From Isochrysis galbana (lineage: Eukaryota > Haptophyta > Isochrysidales > Isochrysidaceae), in NCBI GenBank assembly GCA_018136815.1, contig CM030933.1, positions 5,348,282 to 5,412,281 on the forward strand: DNA of 64,000 nucleotides. The letters run 5' to 3'. The position numbers and the translations under genes were made by a program. Position 1 is the first letter of the stretch. Every line of letters starts with the position of its first letter. Below are positions 39,188 to 53,019 of the stretch, in pieces. The notes below the pieces were generated by a model. That model saw only the letters and a program-made list of their open reading frames with translations. It ran no database searches and was not told where the DNA came from.

Positions 39188-42100
39188 CTAGAACGTGCAA
39201 ATGCCAAAGATAGCTCGCAATTGCTTCCTCACCCAGTTGGAATGCTCCAAGGCGTCACGCATCGCCTTGTTGTTGGGCTCCATCTCGAGCCCGAGTTGGA
39301 GGGCCGAGATAGCTTCTGCGTAGCGTTCTAAATGATTGAGCGCGCGGCCAGCGCGGAGGTATCCGCGAGACCATTCTGGTGCCAAGCAGATTGTCTCCTA
39401 CAGTCAATGAAAGGCCGCGATCAAAGAGCAGCGGGCATGCTCACCTCAACTCTTGGCTTGAAAGTAAGAGAGTAGCGTTTGTATACTTCCATGTGAAACG
39501 CGTGCGCTTAGGTCGCATGGCACCGAGGAGCGGTGCGTTTCGAAACCGGCGCGTTTCAAAGCGAAACACCTCGCGCTGAATGGAGGAGCATGGAGATCAC
39601 ATGCACACCTCACACTTATGCTAGGGAAGAAGTGAGCAGAGCTCACCTGCGCGTCCGAGAGGGCATCCTTGTACCTATGTATCCCTTCATATACTCTGGA
39701 GCGTAGTGACCAAAGGTCCGCAAGATGCGGCGCCATCCCTATCGCCTCTCCTAGCAAAAGCAGCGCGCGGCGAGTGTCCATCCGGTGGAAAGCGTCCTCC
39801 GCCAGATCTTTGAGACCTCGCGCCTTGGCCTCTGAGGCCGATTGGGCAGGACAATCGTCCGCCGGACTGTCTCCGTTGCCTAGACCAGCCGAGGGATCGT
39901 CAGCATCGTCGCTTCCCCCACCGCCACCTGAGCGCACTACCCTCTCGACCTTTGAAGGCATCCCTGCAGCATCGATCTGCATTTCGAGGTTGGCTCGCTG
40001 CAAAGCCATCTCGATGACGGGATTATGAGGCTGCTGTCGATGGCACTCTTGCCACAACGGCAAAGCAGCAGACCAGTTTTCCAACCTAGCGTGGATCTTG
40101 GCAAGCAGGTTGATGGCGTCAAACCTGGGAGTCGTGCGCATCGAGACCGGGGTGCGGGAGCGATGGGCGGGGTGTCAATGAGAGCGTTAACGTACGAGCT
40201 GGGATGGGAATGAGATGTACGCTGAATGTCAGCTGTGACATGTCTAAAGATTCGTTGATGCAGGCAGAGGCTGCGACGCATCATGAGCGTGCCGTTGCTT
40301 CGGACCACTTGCCCACCCTGCCTGGTAAGCTTACCATCCTGGCCTAGCTTCGACGACACTCTGCATATCCTCAAGCGCTAGACGAGGCTCGTCGAGCGCC
40401 ATGTTAGTTTCCGCACGCGACAGCAGCAGCGAGACGTCGTTTGGCGCGTATTCGATGGCCATGTCGATCAAAGCGATTGCCTCCCGATGGCGTCCCCATT
40501 GCACATGCGTCTGCGAAAGCATGGGCACGCGAGGGAGCGACGGGCTGATGGGCATGAAACGGAGCGCATGGGCTTAAACGGGGTCAAAAGGGGGTGGTTT
40601 AGAATGCGTGCGCGCCACACACGCGGCTAGGAGGCCCAATCCCAGTGGCGCGAATACACAAGTTGGTGAGCGTGAACACCTTGGCCAAGTTTTTGAATGC
40701 CGCAGCCTTGTCGGCCGGCTCGAGGAGTTTCTTGATGTGATGTAGGCACGGCTCCCGAGCTGCTTCGAAGGCTTGGATGCGCGCGACCTGCGTTTCAGTG
40801 AGCCAGGCGGTTGGACCGAAGAAAGTAAGCAACGCCACCACGGGGAACCGCACAAGAGGGCGGACGGCGACGCAGCCTCAACTCCGCCCTACTTGGCTTC
40901 GTGAAATACACAACTCACCTCTCCACCATTAATCATCTTCCCTGCGCGTCGAAAGACACGTACCATCTCCTTGGCCTCAGCCCATGCGCCCCGAAGTTCT
41001 TTGTCCCTCGGATTAGCGACGCAACCCTGTTGGAAAGTTGCCATGGCGCCGTCATAATCACACAAATTGACCTGAGCAAAACCGAGGATTGGCATTCATG
41101 CTATGTGCGCCACGCGACTCGCCGATGCACAGCACGGCGGCGTGTATCTCGACATGCGGACATTTCAGACACGGCTGAGTACACGTCGCCCGCAAAAGGG
41201 CAACTTGGGCCCATGCACCTGCGCCTTTCCCTTTTGCAAGAAGGCGCGCGGCTCGCTCGGCTTGAGGTAGCTTGCCATGTGCGCGTCCTCCATCGCCCCG
41301 CCATGCTTGCCCATGGCCGCGAGCGCCGCGCTCCGCTCGAGATAGAGAGAGGCGTCTGTCGATTTGGCCTCAATCTCACGCCCTAAGATGCGTACCGCGG
41401 TCTCCGGCTTGCCAAGTCGCATGGCCTCGCGCGCGAACTCAACTCCGCCGAGGCTGAGGCTCTTGCCGGACGTATCGGAAGGGAGCGGAGCAGCCTTGCT
41501 GTCCGAGGAAGACGACGCCGGCCGCTCGTGAGCAGCGTTATCGCCCTCCAACTTCGTCGCCGTCGTCGCCGTGTGCCCCTGCGTGTCGCTCCCCTTCGAA
41601 GCGGCCTTTCCGGCAGCAGCCTCGGCCAAGACCGGCGCTGGCGGAACCTCCGGCATGGCCACGCCTTCCGACCTTGCTCGCACCTTGAGCCTTGCCCATT
41701 CCGCCCTCATGAAGGAGGAGCCTGGCTCAATCCGCAGGCCCTCCGCCAGCGCGAGGGCGGCCCCTTCAGTTCGACCAAGCGCAAGCAGAGCCGCAGATTG
41801 GCGCGAGCGCGCGCGCGCCCAATTCGGTGCCAACCCGACCGCTACCAACGCGTCGCTTAGCGCGCCACGCGCGTTGCCACGTGAGAGGCGCGCCGCCGAG
41901 CGGTTGGAATGGAGCACGGCGGCAAGCGGAGGTGGTGGCAGGCCTCCGCGGGCCGAAGTATTGCTATTGCTAGCACCGGGCGTGATCGAAGAAGCAGGGG
42001 AGTTCTGTTCCAGCATTTCGATGGCGCGACTCCACAGCAACTCTGCGCGAGCGTGGTCACCCGATTTGAAAGCCGTAGAGCCCAGCTCCCGCAGACTTTC

Positions 42101-43491
42101 AACCGAGCTCTCGTCATTCTCACCGTTGTCACGAGCGCCGCCACCTCGGGCTGCGGCAGTATCGGCCTCGACGCCATTAACAGGTGAAGCATTCCAATCA
42201 TGCGGCTCGCCATGGGCCTCATGGCCACCGAGTGCACCTGTCAAGTCAGTAGGCACGCCGCTACCGGCCATCTTGGACGTGACGCCGTGCTCCGTGCTGC
42301 CGACGTGTTTTCCGTCACCGGTCGACTCGGTATCGTCCACAAGTCGGCGCATCCGCGAGAGCGCCTCATGGGTCGCTCCCGCGGAGCCCTCGGTGTTCAT
42401 GCGTCGCAACGACTCCGCAATCGAAATGGGCTGGTCGTGCTCAATTCGCCTGAAAGGACAGATGCAAACTCATGGTATGAGGTGGGTGCCCGCGGTCTTT
42501 TTTTGCAGCCACTGGATCGGTTGAGCAGAGAAGTGCAGAAGGGGTGGATTGGATGGGTGGATGGCAAGACTGTGGCTCCAAGCCCCTCCGCTCGCACTCA
42601 CTTTGGCCGGACGCGCAACGTCGTGGGGACCACACCCATTCCGGACTGGTTGCGCCTTGGCTCGGTCACATCCGCGGCGACGTGGCCCAAAGGATTATCG
42701 CGCCGCGCTGCACGCGCGACGCGCTCGGCTTCCGATTCGGCCGATGCACGCTCTGCGCCAAATTTGGTGCCGCCACCCGGCATTAGAAAGGGCATAGCCA
42801 TTGCTCTGGCCGCAACATCCTTTCGAACCGCGGCATTGGCCGCAGCAGCCTCGAGTGCACGGCGCTCACGCGTGCCTCCTTCTTTGGGCGCGACGGCCAC
42901 TCCAGAGGCGCCATGCACAATGTCTAGATCCGCATCGCCACCCGTAAGGAAGCCCGGCCGGATCGCAGGACAAATGCCGCTGCCCGCCTCCCAAGCCGCA
43001 CTTGCCGCCCGTTCTGCCGCCAAACGCTCGGCACGCTCAGCGCGCACCTCTTCCGCTGCCGCGCGTCGCCGGCGCGCCTCGACCGCCTGAGCTGCGACGG
43101 CAGCAGCGTGACTCGCGTAGTCGGGCGCCTCCTCGCCGTCCGCGCGCTGCTCCGTGCGTGCGATGTCATCCCACAATGCCTGTCCTCCCCCTACTCCCCG
43201 CCGCTCGCCCTCAGCGCCAAGCTGCTGCTCCGCTTCCCCGCTCCGCTTCTCTCCGCTCCACTCCTGCCCGTTCCGCTTCTCTCCCTTCTCTGCCTTCCTC
43301 TTCCTCTCTTCCACCAACCGCACCACCAGCCCCTCAAGCCGCAGCAGCAACCCAAGCTTGCTCACACCCCTCTGACGAAGCCAAAGGCGAAGCTCCTCGC
43401 GATCCCCACCATGCTCTAGCAAAGAGCACAGCGCGTCGGTCTCATCGCCGAGAAGAGAGAGGAGAGTCTCCTCGGAAGCGGAGGCCGCCAT
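39188..43491 (-). CDS. Large tetratricopeptide-repeat (TPR) protein
   Basis: Seven exons, minus strand: 42602-43491, 41219-42449, 40919-41071, 40680-40787, 40335-40510, 39647-40124, 39188-39397; GT-AG and phase-consistent, 1081 residues. Residues 1-300 are helical and Arg/Ala/Glu-rich (long coiled-coil-like AAAVAAQAVEARRRRAAAEE). From about 400 come TPR units in three groups: LGSTAFKSGDHARAELLWSRAIEML/AVLHSNRSAARLSRGNARGALSDA; ASLYLERSAALAAMGKHGGAMEDA/GKAQVNLCDYDGAMATFQ; and REAIALIDMAIEYAPND/RGYLRAGRALNHLERYAEAISAL. It resembles Hsp70/Hsp90 co-chaperones of the TTC/DNAJC7 type, but no J domain or DP motif is seen. Probably a protein-protein scaffold. Confidence 0.8.

Positions 43492-43540
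<49 letters not shown>
43492..43540 (+). repeat. (CT)n at the TPR gene start
   Basis: About 24 CT units directly upstream of the ATG (GA on the sense strand of the gene). Confidence 0.9.
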
Positions 43541-43541
<1 letters not shown>

Positions 43542-43707
43542 ACCCCCTCCCCCCTCCTCTCGGTCTGGCTCGGGATATACTCGAGGCAATATTCCTTCTG
43601 TCACGTGTGTCGAGGAAACCCGAGAAAATATTAGAAGAAAACAGGAGGAGACAGAGAAGATGAGAGGAAAACTCACGTGGGGTGCGGAGGTGTGCCTGCT
43701 CGCGATA

Positions 43708-45114
<1,407 letters not shown>

Positions 45115-45582
45115 CCTAGTTGGGCTGCAAGTACTGATATTAGAACTGATGCCGCATTAGTATAAGCTCCCCAGGAGCTGTTATACTGATGTAAGTGCCT
45201 AGGCTGCCAGTTCAAAAATAAAACTGAAAACAAAACTCCGGAGCGGGAACGAGCCCCCGCGAACAAGCGCAGAGGCGCGCCCGCCCGCTCCCCCCCCCCT
45301 ATCTCTCTTGCTAGCTGCCCACCACCCACCACCTTGGCCTCTTGGCCTCTTCACATGCACCTGCCAACTCGTGCTCTCTGTTTGTTTGCGCTGCCCTCCC
45401 CTTTGCGCGCGCGCCACGCGCTGCACGCTGAACACCCCCAGTAAGTATAAGTATAATAATAGCGATACTAGAAGTTGTAATAGGGGTGTAAGCTGATATT
45501 AGTACTGATGTAAGTACTGATGTAAGTGTAAGCGTGTAAGCTCAAAACCACCGTAAGCTTACGGACTGACAGCCCAACTAGG
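45115..45582. mobile_element. Possible MITE with CCTAGTTGGGCTG inverted ends
   Basis: CCTAGTTGGGCTG at 45115-45127 and its exact reverse complement at 45570-45582. Inside, ACTGATRT(A/T)AGT motifs recur (45136, 45180, 45495-45525) and CCGTAAGCTTACGG is palindromic; a similar palindrome with following sequence occurs at 54330-54360. No clean target-site duplication was found. Confidence 0.45.
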
Positions 45583-45640
45583 GCAGGGGAGGAGGGGAGC
45601 GGCGCGCGCTCCATGACCCTATCGCTTTAACGATAGTTGA
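45583..45640 (-). mobile_element. 5' hairpin of a minus-oriented element
   Basis: CTATCG...CGATAG stem (45619-45636), preceded on the + strand by GGCGCGCGCTCCATGACC, as at 22900. Confidence 0.6.
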
Positions 45641-46188
45641 GGCCGGCGAGTGTCGAGCAGCGCCACCCATCGTTGATCGAGGATCGAGGGATGAACCGAC
45701 GCAGTCGCGCAGTCGCCCCGGTCGATGTGCCCAGTTCAGTGGGTGGAACAGATCCGATTGCACGACGCCCGCAGCGGCCGCGACGGCCTGCACCCAAGTG
45801 CCACCGCTAAGGCCACCCACGCGCCAAGCTAGTCCCGGATGCCCCTTCCCGATGCGACCACAGCGACCACATGGTGCGGATGCAATCATCCATCATGCCA
45901 TCGCTGCCGGCTGCCGGCCGCGCTCTCTTCCTCTACGAGAGGGAAGCGAGGAGAAGAGAAGAAAGGCACCGGAAGGTCTCTCCCTCGAGATAGCTCTCCT
46001 CGTAAAAGGTTCGTGAAAACGAGAGTGGCGGGTCGACCAGAGCCATCTCTTACGTTGGAAAATTGGCCGTAAGTTTTACACAAGATATCTTGACTTGTGG
46101 AGGGGGTAAGAGTTAAAATGCCCGTCCATCTCTCCCTGATCCTTTGTTCTTTCGCGCGGCGTCGCCGCCGCCGCCGCCGCCGCCGCCG

Positions 46189-46239
<51 letters not shown>

Positions 46240-46375
46240 TCTCCTCATTCCAATCCTCCCTCGCCCTCATCCTCTTCTTCTCTCTGCCTTTCCGTCCTGC
46301 CCACCTGCCCCTCGAACTCTCGTGCCTCCCCCCCCCCCCCCCCCCCTCCCTCCCTTCCCTCTCTCTCCTCCCCAG
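45641..46375. promoter_or_regulatory. 5' region of the dual-dioxygenase gene
   Basis: No gene in 45641-46090. The leader has (CCG)n at 46160-46190 followed directly by (CT)n at 46191-46234 and a C-run at 46328-46346, ending CCCAG just before the ATG. Confidence 0.5.
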
Positions 46376-49300
46376 ATGCCTTCCCTCTTCGAGCTGCCGG
46401 GACTGCTTGGCTCTGTCGAAGAGGCAGCCCCAGAGGCGTGGCCCTCGGCGGAGAGGTTCCGAGAGCACTTTGCTCCCTGCTCACACGAGGGATCTATCTC
46501 CGCTGGAAGACCCCTCGTGCTGCTCGGTATGGCAGCGGCAATGCCAGCCTTTGAGCGCTGGGAGCACGACGGGCGGCTGGGAGAGGCACGGTACGCGGAA
46601 GCAATTCTCGACAATGTCGAGCTTGCGCGCACAGAGACGCGAGCAGCCGGAGAACTCAAGGGGGTACGGCTCAAGCAGTTCTTGCGTCACTACCGTGGAG
46701 GCTGGACAGACCGGAGAGAGGGAGCGAAGACTCGCTCTTCTTCACGGGGAAGCAGCGAGGATGCCACACGACGAGAGGCGTCGTCAGTGCTAGAAGCAGG
46801 GGCCTCATCAGTATCTTCGTGTGAAGCATCCAAGCAAGCGCCGTCGGTTGAGTCAGTAGTGGAGGCGCCCGGAGTGAGCCTGATCCCTCCGTCGCTTTCC
46901 GCGCAGCAGCCCATGCGGCCACGCGACAAGGCGCGCCCCTTGCAAAGCGAAACGACCCCAGAGGAAGTTCCGCAAAACGAGGACATTCTCCCTGGCGCCT
47001 TCGACTTGTACGCTGTTGCGTCGCTGCCGAAAGCCATGCGGCATGATGTTTTCATACCGCCGCCTCTCAATAGTGGAGGCTACACGGACAAGCTTGCCGA
47101 AACGTTGCTGTGGTTCTCATCGGGAGGAACGCGCTCTGTGGTACGAGGGCTCCTTCCCCGCCTTTGCCTGTGAGCTTCGATACAATCGATGATGGCGTGT
47201 GCGTGGGCTGGGTCGATGGCTGAATTCCTCGCCGGAATAGTCGGAACCCTATGTAAAGTCGATCTGCGTCTCTCTCCCGAGTGTGTGCTCATGTCGCTCC
47301 ATGCCTATAGGTGCATGCAGATGGTGAGGACAACTTCCTCTGCGTCTTCGCAGGGACGAAACGCTTGGCGCTCTGGCACCCTTCTCTTGCCCCGACAATC
47401 ATGTCGTCGGACGCCGGCTGGCGTGAAGCCACGGAGGAAGACGCTGCGTACGGTGGCTTTGCCGGCCCCCCGCTCCTCGACGTCGCCGCTGTGAATTTGT
47501 CAAAGTGAGCATTCTCCACAGCTGATTACATGCTTGCCCGTCGATATGTCTCCAGCCTGTCCGGCCAAGACAGAGCAAGACGGCTCTCCAACCAACGAGC
47601 TGAGCAACCCATTCACTCTTTTGATCTGTTGATTGAGCGAGCTTGTTGGCGCTGCCGCCGCAGATTGCCAGCTTGGCGCAACCTCCCGCGCTACGAGGCC
47701 ACCCTGCGCGCCGGCGATTGCCTGTTCCTTCCGCGCGGTTGGATACACCACGTCTACTCCTTCCCTGAGCGCAATCTCGCCGTCAACATGTGGTGGGATC
47801 GGCCCTCTTGTCGTGAAGCCACATTGCAGCAGCAGCCATCCGTGCCAAGCACAATTGACCGCGTAACTGCGCATGCGCTGGAGGCTGGAAGCAGTTTCGC
47901 AGGAATGGCTACAGGTGAAAGGCACGATTCCGGTGAGAGCACGGTGCTGCCTGCACCTAGCAGCTCTCTAGCCAGCTTGGCGAGCAATCCGCCGGCCTCT
48001 GCAACCCGCCCGGACTTCCGTTTCACGGTTGCCGACTGCGTCTGGCAAAAGGACTCCCATCGAGAGGCCGACCTGCGCCAGGCGGTCCTGCCGGAAGGCA
48101 CACCTGCGGGATGTGTTCAAGGGAGAGGGGCGGCGGTGGCGGCGTCCCAGGCACGCGCAGCTCGCATTAGTGTCGCCGATTCGTACGGCCACCCAGTGCA
48201 AGCCATGCTGCCACTAGTTGCGACCGCAACGGCGATCGCTCTGCTAGCGCCGTGCGTGATCCACAAGTGCAAGGGCCGCCGGCCAGGGCAGCATGCACGG
48301 TCTCCACAAATTCAAACGGCTGCTGATCACATTGCTATGGCCGACGAACCTCCGCCCTCTGAGCTACGAGGCCTGCGTTCGGCCCCGCCGCGGCCCATCC
48401 GCGGAAGAGAGGTGTCGGTCGATCGATCCGCTTCTGAGGCTTCGTCAGGACACATCGAGCCGATCGGCCGCCCGTTTCTGGCATTCCTCGCTTACGTGCT
48501 GCGCTTCGCGGTGGCCGTATCTGTTGGCCTCGCAATCGGCTTTTATTTGGGCGGCGGCCTACGCGTGCAGCAAGCCGCCGGGGCGGGCAGGCTCCCGCAT
48601 GAGCATGGGCAGATAGGAATAGAATCGTTGTCACGTGCGTATTCTGGCACAGGCATAGGCCGCAGCCATCTAGGGGCCTATGAACCCAGGGCGTGGCTTG
48701 CACGTTACTGTGGCACCGGCCATGGTGCACCGGTTGAACAGCTCCGCCGACAGCCCAGGCCGAACATGGATACGACCTTTGCAAAATCCGTCGAGGCCGC
48801 TCCGGTCGACCCGATGGCACTGGTTCAAGGCAGCACCCATTGGTACGTCGCAAAGCTCTGGTCCCAACTAGAGCGAGCTCTTGTTAGGGACCACTTTGCG
48901 CTGTTACGCGGGGTGAACCGACAAGCGATTGACGAGACCGCACTCCTCCCGTTGTGCGCCATATCGGGCGTCCGGCCATCAACTCAAGGGGAATACACTT
49001 CAGCGTCACACGATGGAACCGGACCAATGGCATTCAAACAAGGCGATTCTTCGGATGCCTGCGCCGCGGCCGGCGCGCGAGTCGGTCCAACGACGGTTGG
49101 AGAAGTCCTCGAAGGCACGGATTGGTGCTTTCGTGCATTTTGGCGTCAGATTGACGGGGCATGGAGGCGGCGCGACGGGACGGCATGCAGCCCGGTGCAC
49201 GGTCATGTGGCCGATGCGGCTTTCGGGCACCGCGAGATGGATTCAACAGGACGTAAAAGTGCGGCACGTGGCGAAGAGGACAATGAGGAAGCTACGACAG

Positions 49301-50808
49301 ACCCTGCACATTCGGGCGAGCCGTCATCGGCTAATCATGCGCTCGATGATGAACGGCGCATTGAAGGATTCCGTGCGTTGAGCACCATGGACGCGGTGAT
49401 TGGTTTGCTGCAGGCCGATGCCGACAGCACACGCGCTACTAGCTCAATGGGCGTTACGCGCTCGCCGCAAGCCTCCACTACGCTCTCATGTTTCGGATGC
49501 GCCATCTGGGAAGTACTTGTCGGTGCGCATTGGTCACTCCTCGCCTCCTCGGGAATACTCGGGCTTGACGAAGTGATGGCTTTCGTGAAGTACGCAGGAG
49601 ACGCATACCCGCCGCTCCGCCGTCACATCTTGGTAATCGGCCGACAGTGGGCTGATGTACTGCCTCCGAAGGAGCGCAAGGCGGCTAATGAGCACCTAGC
49701 GTGGTTGCAGATTGCGGAACCATGGGACTATGCTACGGATGGAGCGTATTCTAGTCTGAAGCTTTCGCCCGGCGAGGCAGTGATTTGGCCGTCGATTGCA
49801 CCAATGCTATTCGTAAGACCGATACAGCCTCCACACAGACCAACTCTCGCCTCCGTGGCCATCTCCAACGTTTGTCGGTGGTTTCACACCGCTTTCCAAC
49901 GATTCGGTTCCAGCCAGACCGCCAACGTGGAGTATGCACCTGGCTCTGCCCGTCGACCGGCCCGGCTCCGCACGTCTTATGATCCGTCTCGCGTTCTCGA
50001 AGATGGCGAGCTGGTCTCGGCAATGCAAACTCGAAACGTATTTGGCTCGCGGATCGCGATTGGTCATGTCGACGATTCCGCACTGCTGCGCGAGCTCTCA
50101 CGCTTGGCTAGCGCGCTGCATGCGCGGGCTGCACGTGGCCGCTCCTCACCGCTGCACAACAACGATTTTTTTCGGGCGCAGATGCGCAACCAAGATGCGA
50201 TTTCTCGCCAACGCCCCATTCGCACTCTCATTCGGCTGGCACGCAAGGCGTGCGATTCTCTAATAAGGGCAACGAGCCCGCACCTCATGCGCACTGCCAA
50301 GGCCGAGGTTTCCCGTTTGCGAGTTGACGTGTGGGCTGCGCTACTCGACGGCGAAGAAATGCATGACACGCACGTACACGAGGGCTCCATCTGCTCGGGC
50401 GTGCTGTACGTGGACATACCTCCAGCGGCATCGCCGTTGGTATTCTACGATCCACGAGGAGCAGACACTCATTTTCCCGACCTCCCTGCACGCACGCAAC
50501 GTGCACTTTCTAGCCCGAGGCAACTAACCGAGTCTACTACGCTGAGTGATTCGGATGAACGCACCGATGCTCTGCGAAAAGATTCGGCGGAGGTGTTCTT
50601 AGCTTGGCAGGGTACTCTACCTCCCTTCACAGAACGTGCAGCCTTTTTACCAACGCCTGGAAGGATGATTGTGTTTCCGTCCTTTTTGGCACACGCAGTG
50701 CTCGCTAGCGCGTCCAACGAGGTAAAAGGAACACGGGCGAAGCGTGTATCATACGCCTTCAATGTCAACGCAGGGACGCACCTTACGGCATGGCGGCTGC
50801 TTCGATGA
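46376..50808 (+). CDS. Membrane protein with JmjC/cupin-like and C-terminal 2OG-Fe(II) oxygenase-like domains
   Basis: Exons 46376-47140, 47311-47504 and 47664-50808 join in phase to 1367 residues; further introns inside exon 3 cannot be excluded. A cupin_8/JmjC-type core spans about 240-365: GTRSVVHADGEDNFLCVFAG gives the HxD iron ligands His257 and Asp259, and FLPRGWIHHVYS the distal His348. Two hydrophobic segments lie at about 500-520 and 590-617. The C-terminus (~1200-1350) looks like the 2OG-FeII_Oxy_5 type: HVHEGSICSGVLYVD, FYDPRGAD, PGRMIVFPSFLAHAV (His1330) and RVSYAFNV (Arg1347). Both may hydroxylate proteins or tRNA; substrates unknown. The fusion is unusual to my knowledge. Confidence 0.75.
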
Positions 50809-51208
50809 AGCGCGCTCGATGAGACAGAGATACATAGGTCGTCATCCTGTAGGAGCTAGGTGGGGCGGTGAGCCTGATTGTGTATTGCATGGATGACGAC
50901 GATGTTGTGGGTGGAAAGGAGAGTGGCCCCGCGCTTTTTCGAGAGTCCGGCTGTCCATAGGGAATCCACATTCGAGGATGCCTCTCCTCCTCGTTTGCTT
51001 TCTTCTAGTTTGCAGCCCCCTCTGTCTCCATTCATATTTATGTTGTACCTGATCAACCTTATGTTTGCGACGGCTCCCCTCTCCTTCCTTCCACGGCAGC
51101 AAGAGCGCCCGGAGCTCTTCATTGCTAGTTGCTAGGCCATGGCCGGGGATCTATGGGCATATGGGTGCTGGGCGAATGCGCCGACACCTTTTCCATGTTC
51201 GCATGAGC
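50809..51208. other. Intergenic 3' flank
   Basis: No gene recognised; frames are short. Confidence 0.4.
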
Positions 51209-51300
51209 AACCTACTTTTATAAGTGGGGGTCATTGGGGCCTCGCGCCCCCCTCACTCATCGCGGACACCCCCCGGGATGGGTCCGTACAATCAACCCTA
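51209..51300 (+). mobile_element. Hairpin module of the CCTACTT class
   Basis: CCTACTT-TTAT-AAGTGGG (51211-51228), then GGGGC...GCCCC and ATCGCGGACACC, nearly identical to 29646-29740. The 3' end and duplication were not found. Confidence 0.6.
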
Positions 51301-52338
51301 GCCGCCCGGATGCCGGATGGGACAATAGGCTTCTAATAGGTTCTATTAAGAGGTCAAAATGCCTACCGCCTACCAAATCTGTCACCTGTTAATAGATAAT
51401 AGGTAACGCAGAGAGGTGTACGAACGAAAGCATAAAATTGAGACATGAATGAACGCTTCCCCCGTTCTCCCGATGAGCCCGTCCCGGTCTTTCCGGATGA
51501 ATCGTGCGCCGCGCTAGCCGCCGGTGCGCCTTCGTGACGCGTTCCCAAAGAGGAGACGAGCTTTGCTCCGACAGCCGACAGACGGGCGTGCGTGGGCGCC
51601 TACGTCCTACGTGGACGTGGACGTGGTAACAGACTCTAGACTCTAGGCCGCGCGCGTGGCGAGAATAAAAAGAGGTTTCCACCCCCCTAAGCGCAACACT
51701 GGCAAACACAAGCGCGTATAGCGTATCTTGCGCGTGGACAACTTACAATAGGAAGGCTCCAGTGGCGCACGCGCGTAGCGTTCGCATAGGTTCATACTAC
51801 TAGCTATTCACACGCATACGGTATGCATACGCGCCGCTATGTGCGTTAGCTTTGTTTAGATTTAGTTGGGCGCAGGCGCAGTTGTGGGTGGATTGGAATA
51901 TGCGATATGAAGAGAGGGGTCCACGCAACGCGCGGGGCCAGGGGGCGACACCTCCAATTCACGCAAACGTCTGAAGCAAAGCTGACAGCAGTTTATGTAG
52001 TATGTAGAGCAGCTCACGATCACTGTTTCAAGTGACCAAGCGTTCGAAGCGAGCCCAAACCACGACAGGCTAAGTTAGCAGATTAGGCACGCTCCCCACG
52101 GTCTGCGCAGATACTGGTGATGGCATGCCCAACAACGAGGCCCGTGCGCTACGGTAAGATGTGGCCTGGCAAGAGGTGATGTATGTTGACACGCACCTTG
52201 CCTCGTAGCTCGCCATGGTCCGAATTTGACCCATGCTAGCGATGCCCCACGCGTAGTCAGGCACAACCGAGCGTGCATCTGAAGTTGTCCCATGCTGCAT
52301 GTAAAAGCCCATTGTTTCACATCGGCTGAGCACAGCCC
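51301..52338. repeat. Intergenic with repeat F (51462-51560)
   Basis: 51462-51560 repeats 31015-31135. Otherwise no gene; 52070-52338 has an open minus frame with no recognisable content. Confidence 0.45.
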
Positions 52339-52917
52339 TTACTTATCAAGGCCCAGAAGGTCAATAAGCAATGCCAGGGAATCACGCGCAAGCACCACCT
52401 CTTCCTTGGCAAGGTTCAGGTACTTGGCCACCTGGTCCTTGCCGCCTCCCGGATTATATTCACCAAAAGATGAGGTGTAGGCGAGCTCATTGATCTTGTT
52501 GATGTGGCTATTGAACTCTTCCGTCGCCGTGATCCACTCGTCGAACCTGTCGGGGTCAACCTTATCCTGAGTGGTCGGAGCAGCAAGTAGCTTCTCAACC
52601 TGGAAGAGCGGCGAGGTGGTGGAGCGCAGCCCGACGAAGATGCGTACACGATCGGGGTCGGCGTCTCCGGAGTTTGGGTTCGTGGTCTCCTTCTCCCAGT
52701 TCTCAAGCAGGTAGTTGATCTCGTTGAGACCTGCAGGCAGCCGCGTCAAGTCCTTCACGTTTGCGGCCGCAGAGGCGGAGTTGGGGGCTCCTGCACTGAA
52801 GAGAGCGGCGGCGCCCGTCGCCAACACGGCGCGGCGTGAGAACGGTGCCAGAGAAAGCGGGCTACTCAGCGCGGCGACCAGCAGAGCGCAGCCAGGCACC
52901 ATCACGGCTGCCACCAT
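52339..52917 (-). CDS. Predicted thylakoid-lumen protein of unknown function
   Basis: 192 residues from the ATG at 52917; an in-frame ATG at 52974 would add a low-complexity leader and is less likely. The N-terminus shows stacked targeting signals: a hydrophobic signal peptide (MVAAVMVPGCALLVAALS), a short transit-like stretch with Phe (LAPFSRR) and a twin-arginine lumen signal ending ASAAA (~50). The mature part is helical: LNEINYLLENWEKET, FVGLRSTTSPLFQVEKLL, ELAYTSSFGEYNPGGGKDQV, VLARDSLALLIDLLG. I have a general impression of similar algal lumen proteins but cannot name the family; a PsbQ-like helical bundle is possible. Confidence 0.7.
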   Translation of the reverse strand: MVAAVMVPGCALLVAALSSPLSLAPFSRRAVLATGAAALFSAGAPNSASAAANVKDLTRLPAGLNEINYLLENWEKETTNPNSGDADPDRVRIFVGLRSTTSPLFQVEKLLAAPTTQDKVDPDRFDEWITATEEFNSHINKINELAYTSSFGEYNPGGGKDQVAKYLNLAKEEVVLARDSLALLIDLLGLDK

Positions 52918-53019
52918 CTCGTCGGATTCACCAGTCCTTTCCTTTCCTTCTCCCCTCCCCTCTTTCTCACCCACTCCGTATCTCTCTTTCTCTCCGTCTC
53001 TCTCTACTCTCTACTCTCT

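Noticed and set aside
41571-43090. Long plus-strand frames opposite the TPR gene
   Set aside because: Antisense shadows of exons 1 and 2.
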